DNA of 64,000 nt from Annulohypoxylon bovei var. microspora (taxonomy: Eukaryota > Ascomycota > Sordariomycetes > Xylariales > Hypoxylaceae): the NCBI GenBank assembly GCA_022836615.1, contig MU405321.1, positions 1 to 64,000 of the forward strand. Direction: 5' to 3'. The position numbers were made by a program, and so were the translations under genes. The notes below the pieces were generated by a model. The model had not been told where the DNA came from, searched no databases, and worked only from the letters and a program-made list of their open reading frames with translations. Positions 57,691 through 64,000 of the stretch are shown in pieces; within the stretch, counting starts at the first letter, position 1; each line of letters begins with the position of its first letter.

Positions 57691-60161
57691 GGTATGTCAG
57701 TTGTTCCGTAGGATTTGTCTATTTACTGGGTTAGATTAATCATCTACCTACCTGGGTAGATAGGTGCCTAGGTCTATATGTGTATTTCGTGGTTCTTACA
57801 TGATAATGGACTTCCCTAAAGAACGACAAACGTTTTCATTCGCCTGAAAACGTGTTTCTGCTATTGGGTAATATATTCGCGGTTAGGAAGAGGATCTAGT
57901 AAGAATGATGTATACGTGTAAGATTGTTGTCTGCAGAAAGAAGTAGAGTTTATTGAGAGGCACTTGAGGGTAGGTGGTCTAGTATTGGTAGAGTGAGAAA
58001 CATGTAGTAGTCGAAAAGAATCTGAGAGCTGAAGACAGAATTGAAGGTTTTTTATATAGATAGTTTTTGTAATTGAATCATCTGCTTCGTGATATGTTTG
58101 CTATCATATCACTCTATTCATCCCAACATTGTTCACCCGCCCAGTCACTGTCGTTAGTATTCATTGTAGTGGCTTTTGTACTGTGCTTCAAAGGCTAGTA
58201 AAGAATATTGTAAGTTACCTAATCATCTCGAAGTCTAGATACCCACTTAGAGAAAAATCCTACAATTTTGAATCTTAACTTCTCATTTCTGTTTAATTTT
58301 GCATCACATATATTCACACCCATTCACTCATTCTGTTATGTTTATAGGTTGATTAAGCACCTTGTAAAGTTTGTCAAAGATAGACGCAGGTTACGAGTGT
58401 CACAAGTGTGTGTATTGGAATGTTAGGTTACTACCTAGGTTAGGAACTTGGTATAGGTTTTGGATAGTACATATGTTGCAGATGCAGCGTAGTCATCCAG
58501 CCACTAGCTTCCAGTCATCCAATATTTCAGCAAAGTTAGAAGATACAGTTACGTAGATACTTTCTCACGCGCATAGGAATCTAATTAATCACCATTATAG
58601 ATTACATGAGTAAGTGTCGTGTAAGGAGGCTAGTGAATAGTTTAGTAAAAATTTCGGGACGTTGGAAATAGCATGACTTGAACACTTATACTACCTAGGT
58701 ATCGCTTATGACAGAAAGACGTTACTATGGACTTCCAAACTACTAGGTTAGGGTTTCAGAATTATTACCTGGAAATGCGATGAGAAGTAAACCTGTTGAA
58801 GGATATGACCTGTATGTAAACACAACCCCTAGTATAAATATCTAGAGCTTTTGGGCAACAACGTCGATGCTATCTTACCCATTAGGTTTACATTGTGACA
58901 TATATGGCTCAAATATCAAACCATCTACTATCCTGGCATCTTTGAGAAAGTTGATACTATTGCTAAACCCCTTCCTTACAACTATTCCTTTACTCCTTAA
59001 GCTTATGTATGCCAAGTCTAGTAATTCGGCCCTTTACAAGGCTACATCGTCTACTACCTATGTTATTGGTACTGCCACTACTACGACAACTCGGTTTTGG
59101 GCAGTCTTCCAACATTGTGGTGGAATGTTCCTCGTCCCATCCGAAATTCTACCTAGATAAGTCACAATTATTCCGTCAACAACCTTCATAACAGCCAACG
59201 TTGAACTTTTGCTTATGAGTTTTATATGGACTCTATTTGATACCGAGGTTCTACATGTATTACTGCCAATACTATCAACCTGTGATGTGTGAAATGTTGG
59301 GGTAAACTACGCAGGGTTACTTTCCAGTGGACGATGATTCATTCCATCTACAAATATCGTGGATTATTCACATGAAGATTCCCTGACGCTAAACATCAAC
59401 TTCGGCCGTTTCCCCTCACGTAAATTATCGGCAATCGCAATTTTGACGCTCCTCTTCTCAAGCTTCCTTCGCAACTGCATGAAGCATGAGAGCCCTTATA
59501 GACTATGTAACCCTGGTTTGATCTTGTTTCCGTTGCCACCTTCGGTATGCTTTGTAGCACGTCAATGTTACCCTTCGCTAGGTTTCTATTTCCCACCTGT
59601 AGCTACCTACTATGAAGAGATGGTGATGCCATAATGGAACGTGTTAGGCACGATGGGGTTTTTCTTGGCGTTGGAGTTGCTGCGATCTCCTCACAGTTGC
59701 AACCCTGCTATTGGGGTCAATCTCGATTCTTCCTTGGTACAAATTCCGGGTGATCACAATTTAGTTACGTACTAGTATCGTTCTCCATGTACAACCTTAC
59801 GTCCCGAGTTTGTGTCCCGAATATGTATACCCAGGTATAGGAGCTCCATTCAAAAGCTGGCCTTGGTTGTGTCTCCGCGTCGCGACGCAGATCTTTGCGG
59901 GGACGCAAAGCTCGGGGTCAAGATATACCGGGACGACTGAGACAATGGACCGGATAAATCGCCCGTAGGTACCCAAGCTATTCCGCGACTCATACGCCGA
60001 GGCTAAATATGTATCTATAATATATCAGAGGAGTAGGCCAATCTATGAGGCTTGAGCGGCCTGATGGATCGTCGTCTTCATTAATTGACCTTGTCCACTC
60101 GCACGACGCCACACTGTCTCGCCAGAGCGGTGCTTTAGGATATCAACCCAATATCAACATA
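57691..60161. other. 2.5-kb AT-rich spacer between F-box-like and rhamnosidase genes
   Basis: Divergent promoters should lie at its two ends. ACCTACCTGGGTAGATAGGTGCCTAGG motifs are at about 57748-57774. Several open frames of 60-98 codons near 58370-59640 show no recognisable family and no consistent coding composition. No tRNA or repeat is evident. Confidence 0.55.
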
Positions 60162-62935
60162 ATGGCGGAAGTGTCAATTTCCCGGGTGTCATTCGAACAC
60201 CACCGTGTGGCTCTGGGCATCGGCGAGGAAAGTCCACGCATATCGTGGAGATTCGAAGGGAATTTTCCAAACTGGACACAGAGCGGATACAGTCTCGAAC
60301 TGTCCCGACAGTCCCAAGTTCAACTATTTCATTATAACTCCTCAGATTCAATTCTCGTACCATGGCCTACCGTATCGTTATCATCAGCAGAGTCAGCGAC
60401 GGTTCGAGTGAGAGCATGCGGCGAAGGAAACCAGCCCGATACCCCTTGGTCAGATTCCTTCAGCGTTGAAACGGGACTCCTGACCCAAGAGGACTGGTCA
60501 AACGCAGTGATGATAGCAGCCGACAGAGAGACCGAACAAGATGCCCCTCATCAGCCGCTGCTTTTTCGCAAGGAATTTTCAGTGAGCGGTGACATACAGA
60601 AAGCCAGGCTGTACATTACTGCGGAAGGTCTATATGAATCTTGGATAAATGGGAAGAAAGTCGGTACTCACGTGCTTGCTCCGGGGTGGCAGTCGTATAA
60701 ATATCGTCATAACTATAATACGTTTGACGTTACTGATTTGCTCCTTAATGGGGATAATGTGTTCGGGATCCATGTCGGTGAAGGGTGGTATTCTGGTAGG
60801 CTTGGGTATGTCACAAGATTTCCGGACGGCACTTGATCTAGACACCTACTAACTAGTCGTGTGATAGGTATAGTGGAGGAAGTCGTAATATCTGGGGAGA
60901 TACCCTAGGTACTATGGCCTTGCTAGTTATCACCTCTTCCGACGGAAAAACAGAGATCATAACGGACACATCCTGGAGCGCGAGCACAGGGGCAATGATC
61001 ACATCTGAAATTTACGATGGCGAAAATTATGACTCGAGACTAGAGCAACATGGTTGGTCAGCTCCCAAGTTTACCCCGAACACAACAGCAAGCTGGATCG
61101 GTACGAAAGAACTCGACACTCCTTATAGCCAATTATCTGCTCCAGATGCCCCCGCTACTCATCGTGTCCAAGAGATCAAACTGCAAGAGGTGCTCAATAG
61201 TCCAAGTGGTAAGACGATCTTGGACTTCGGTCAGAATTTAGTAGGGTGGCTCAAGTTACGCGTCGCGGGTCCGGAGGGGACTAAGATCGAATTGGTCCAC
61301 GTCGAAGTCCTCCAGGACGGAGAAATTTCCACTCGACCTCTTAGGAACGCAACTCAGACTGACTACTTCACACTTTCTGGCAACGGTGTTCAGACTTGGG
61401 AACCGACATTTACTTACCACGGCTTTAGATACGTCCAAGTTTCTGGTTGGCCAGATGATACACCGTTAGACAGCAATGCTGTTACGGCTATAGTCGTTCA
61501 TTCAGATATGGAAGAGACGGGCTCATTCGAATGCTCAAATGAACTCTTGAACAAGCTACATTCGAATGTCCATTGGTCCATGCGAGGAAATTTCATGGCG
61601 GGGATACCAACTGATTGTCCCCAGAGAGACGAACGGCTAGGTTGGACAGGAGATGCTCACGCGTTTTCGCCGGCGGCCAATTTCCTCATGGAAACAACAG
61701 GATTCTGGCGAGGTTGGCTGAAGGATTTCCACTCTGAACAAGTAGAAGGTCAGTCATCGCAGTCATCATTCATCAATTGGGGATCCTAATAGGAGACAAT
61801 CTACCTTGCTGGTCCTACAGCCCCTTTAGAGTAATGTCGGAGACTAATATTCTCAATTCTAGGCGTGCCTCCGGTAGTTATCCCAACCATACCTGTGGCG
61901 GGACCCGTAATGCCGACAGCGATATGGGGAGACGCCATCGTCGGGGTGCCATGGAACATATACCGCACTTCCGGGGACCTGGTTCTCTTGAAAGAGCAAT
62001 TAGTCGGTGCGAAGGCATGGCTCGATGACGGGATCTTAAGAAATGAGGTTGGTTTATGGGATCGGTCAACTTTTCAATTTGGAGACTGGCTCGATCCTAA
62101 GGCGCCCGCGGATGTACCAGGACAGGCAACGACAAATTCGACATACGTCGCCGATGCATATCTTGTCTACGTGACTGGGTTAGTCGCTCAGATGGCATCG
62201 GAGCTTAGTCTTGCGGACGATAAATCCCACTACGAAGAATGGGCGGCGGATCTCAAAGCCGCCTTCAAGGAGGCCTGGGTGAGCCCCAATGGTACGGTTT
62301 TTAACGAGACACAGACGGGATTGGTACTACCTCTTTATTTCGATATTTTCGACGACGATGAGGCAAATGCCGCTAGTGTCCGCCTCCAAAATCTAATCGC
62401 GGCCAATGATTATCTGGTTGGGACAGGATTTGCTGGAACCCACCTACTCGGATTAACTCTCACCAAATATAATCTAACCGATACATTCTACAATATGATA
62501 CTCCAGACGACAGTCCCTTCTTGGCTTTTCCAAGTCAAGATGAACGCTACTACCACGTGGGAGAGGTGGGATTCTCTTGAGCCGGACGGTTCATTGAACC
62601 CCGGAGAAATGACATCGTTTAACCACTACGCGGTCGGCTCGGTGGCGCACTGGATGCATTCGGTAATTGGAGGGTTGGAGCCAGCAGAGCCAGGCTGGAA
62701 AACCGCAAGTATTGCGCCATTGCCTGGTGGTGACTTGACGTGGGCAAATGCCAGCTACTTGAGTCCCTATGGGTTATATCGGACGGAGTGGGTCGTAAAT
62801 AACGATACTGGATTTCACTTGCTTCTAGAGATCCCGCCAAACGCAAATGCAGATGTGATATTGCCAGGGAGTAAGAAAACGTTACGACTCGGTAGCGGGA
62901 ATCACGAGATTTTTGATCCCGAGTTTCATTTTTGA
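60162..62935 (+). CDS. Alpha-L-rhamnosidase, glycoside hydrolase family 78
   Basis: Three exons, 60162-60805, 60868-61748 and 61863-62935, encode 865 aa. The frame is open upstream to an ATG at 60045, but family members start close to AEVSISRVSFEHH, so I prefer 60162. The N-terminal beta-sandwich region includes LYITAEGLYESWINGKKVG and GEGWYSGRLGY, completed across intron 1 with RNIWGDTLG. The catalytic barrel shows DCPQRDERLGWTGDAHAF, which carries the acidic residues typical of GH78, and later TTTWERWDSLEPDG and NHYAVGSVAHWMHSVIGG. It releases terminal alpha-L-rhamnose from plant glycosides or pectic side chains. No signal peptide is visible at either start, so it may be intracellular. Downstream lies the end of an MFS transporter on the opposite strand, possibly a sugar or glycoside carrier. 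Confidence 0.92.
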
Positions 62936-63689
62936 AAAGTTCGGAGTATTATAGGCAAAACGGATAATTTATATTGTTTATTGTTGTTCTGGTTGAAGTT
63001 TGAGCTCCAAGATTATGTTCCTGCCTATTGCACATTCAAGAACCCAGTTCATAGCGTTCTGATTGGCTGAAAATCGGACGGTGGTGGGACTATAGCTGCT
63101 AGGTATCCCCACGACCGCCATTACATGTACAAAAAAGACCCCGCTAGACCCACTTAGTGTGGCCTATTAGAAGACACCGTTCAACACTTTTCTCCACAAT
63201 TTACAAGGGTTTTTGATGAATTTTTCAACATAATACAATTGTAAATATTACGATAAAGGTTAGTTTTTAATGTTTTTTTTTTGAAAAAGGTTTCTCGGTA
63301 AGTTAAATATTTATAAGTTTAATATTCTATGAAAAATCAAAGAAATTGAGGTTAAATTCGTTGATATTGCAAAGGTTGTCGTCGAAATCGGTGTTTTTAG
63401 CCCAGCTAGCTTCAATACTTACGGGAGCTAAAAGCTTTGTACTTATGCGACAAAAACACGCCTGAAAACGCGCTGAAAGAGTCCCCTGGTACCTTAGATG
63501 GGGCTGAAACCAGGTATAAGTGGGTTCTCTTGGCATTTGTACATGTAATGGCGGTCGTGGGGATAGCCACATACTAGCCACACCAGCGGGTATTTAGCGC
63601 AACCTTAAGCATTGAAGCTCTGGGGTAGCTCTTCAAACTGTAACTTAACCTACAACATCAACCCTTATTCTACTTATCTAGGTACCTAG
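62936..63689. other. Convergent spacer
   Basis: About 750 bp between the stop codons of the GH78 gene and the right-edge transporter. A TTTTTTTTTTGAAAAAGG stretch lies near 63270-63290. Two sequences containing CCCC(A)CGACCGCCATTACATGTAC, one direct (63109-63130) and one reversed (63540-63562), form a distant inverted repeat. No coding signal. Confidence 0.55.
63109..63562. repeat. Inverted repeat arms ~410 bp apart, possible small DNA element
   Basis: The left arm at about 63109-63130 (CCCCACGACCGCCATTACATG, continuing TAC) is the reverse complement of the right arm at about 63540-63562 (TACATGTAATGGCGGTCGTGGGG). The flanking bases extend the match partly: left GCTAGGTATC before, right GATAGCC after. 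The interior is AT-rich and non-coding. This is compatible with a non-autonomous inverted-repeat transposon. No clear target duplication was established. Confidence 0.55.
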
Positions 63690-64000
63690 TTAATACGACC
63701 AAACTCTCTTCTCCCCTCTCGCGTCCTTTATACCCTTTCCATTCATCCTCCCGTACCAGATTCTCAAGCTAAAGGCCACTATGGCAACGAAGAAATTGCA
63801 AGCTGCGCACGTGAAATTCCCGGTATCATTATCAACCCATATCCACTGCGCAATTATCTGCCCGATGCCAGCACACGAGTTGTGAAGAGCGATGGCGAAC
63901 GGGATCGTAAGCAGGCTGGGAGAATTGCACGAAACCCACGCCGTCATCGACGGGGCCCCAGGGAACGCTCCAACCGCGGCTACGACTAGACATCCGTATC
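63690..64000 (-). CDS. MFS transporter, C-terminal fragment running off the window
   Basis: The frame is open from the right edge to a stop at 63690, about 103 codons. Two hydrophobic segments (SLLTIPFAIALHNSCAGIGQIIAQWIW and NFFVAIVAFSLRIW) separated by a short polar loop, preceded by GAFPGAPSMTAWVSCNSP, correspond to the last helices and cytosolic tail of an MFS symporter of the anion:cation type. The tail ends in basic residues. The gene starts outside this window, so length and substrate cannot be judged. Its stop faces the GH78 gene. Confidence 0.72.
   Translation of the reverse strand, partial: YGCLVVAAVGAFPGAPSMTAWVSCNSPSLLTIPFAIALHNSCAGIGQIIAQWIWVDNDTGNFTCAACNFFVAIVAFSLRIWYGRMNGKGIKDARGEKRVWSY

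Noticed and set aside
1..64000. CRISPR arrays, rRNA genes, prokaryotic operons or ribosome-binding sites
   Set aside because: The sequence is eukaryotic with spliceosomal introns, and no regularly spaced repeat arrays or rRNA landmarks were seen.

Overview
The window looks like a euchromatic segment of a filamentous ascomycete genome. I infer Pezizomycotina, probably Sordariomycetes. The evidence is short GT..AG introns (mostly 45-120 nt), genes with moderately GC-rich exons separated by AT-richer spacers full of TAGGTAC-type motifs, and typical fungal families: a fungal homeodomain regulator, a C2H2+Zn2Cys6 regulator, an AstA-type anion transporter, a fungal MARVEL protein and GH78. The species is not determinable from the sequence alone. 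No CRISPR array, rRNA gene, confident tRNA gene or long transposon is visible.

Layout. (1) 0.5-3.0 kb: an unidentified 818-aa protein on the minus strand with a very GC-rich second half. (2) 4.1-10.1 kb: a KDM5/JARID1 histone H3K4 demethylase on minus, rebuilt from five exons, with about 3 kb of upstream spacer. (3) 13.2-18.3 kb: a housekeeping block with SLX1 endonuclease, SF3A3/Prp9 splicing factor and, head-to-head with it, eIF4A3/FAL1. (4) 19.3-24 kb: an O-methyltransferase with a 5' exon junction that cannot be closed cleanly, a TPR-like orphan and a MARVEL membrane protein. (5) 25.2-31.6 kb: a C2H2+Zn2Cys6 regulator, a secreted arylsulfatase and a divergently transcribed AstA/Dal5-family transporter, which together look like a small sulfate-ester scavenging module. 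(6) 31.6-38.7 kb: a PAQR/Izh receptor and a Dnf3-like P4-ATPase. (7) 38.7-53.2 kb: a gene-sparse region holding only a homeodomain transcription factor (Htf1/HOX2-like), flanked by 4.9 and 7.7 kb of apparently non-coding DNA. (8) 53.2-57.7 kb: an Irc6/p34 adaptin-binding protein, a cupin, coactosin and an F-box-like protein. (9) 60.2-64 kb: a GH78 alpha-L-rhamnosidase and the C-terminal end of an MFS transporter running off the right edge.

The most unusual object is a 319-bp element at 54533-54851 in the divergent promoter between the Irc6/p34 gene and the cupin gene. It has two identical 70-bp terminal direct repeats that begin TG and end CA, with near-perfect inverted tips, a 179-bp non-coding interior and an exact 5-bp target duplication (GTAAC). 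This is the architecture of a miniature LTR retrotransposon (TRIM/SMART). Its interior contains a tRNA-like segment and a perfect 8-bp hairpin. Identical repeats suggest a recent insertion.

Exon coordinates below were derived by hand from splice signals, reading phase and family conservation. Each multi-exon model sums to a multiple of three, with the O-methyltransferase 5' exon as the uncertain case.
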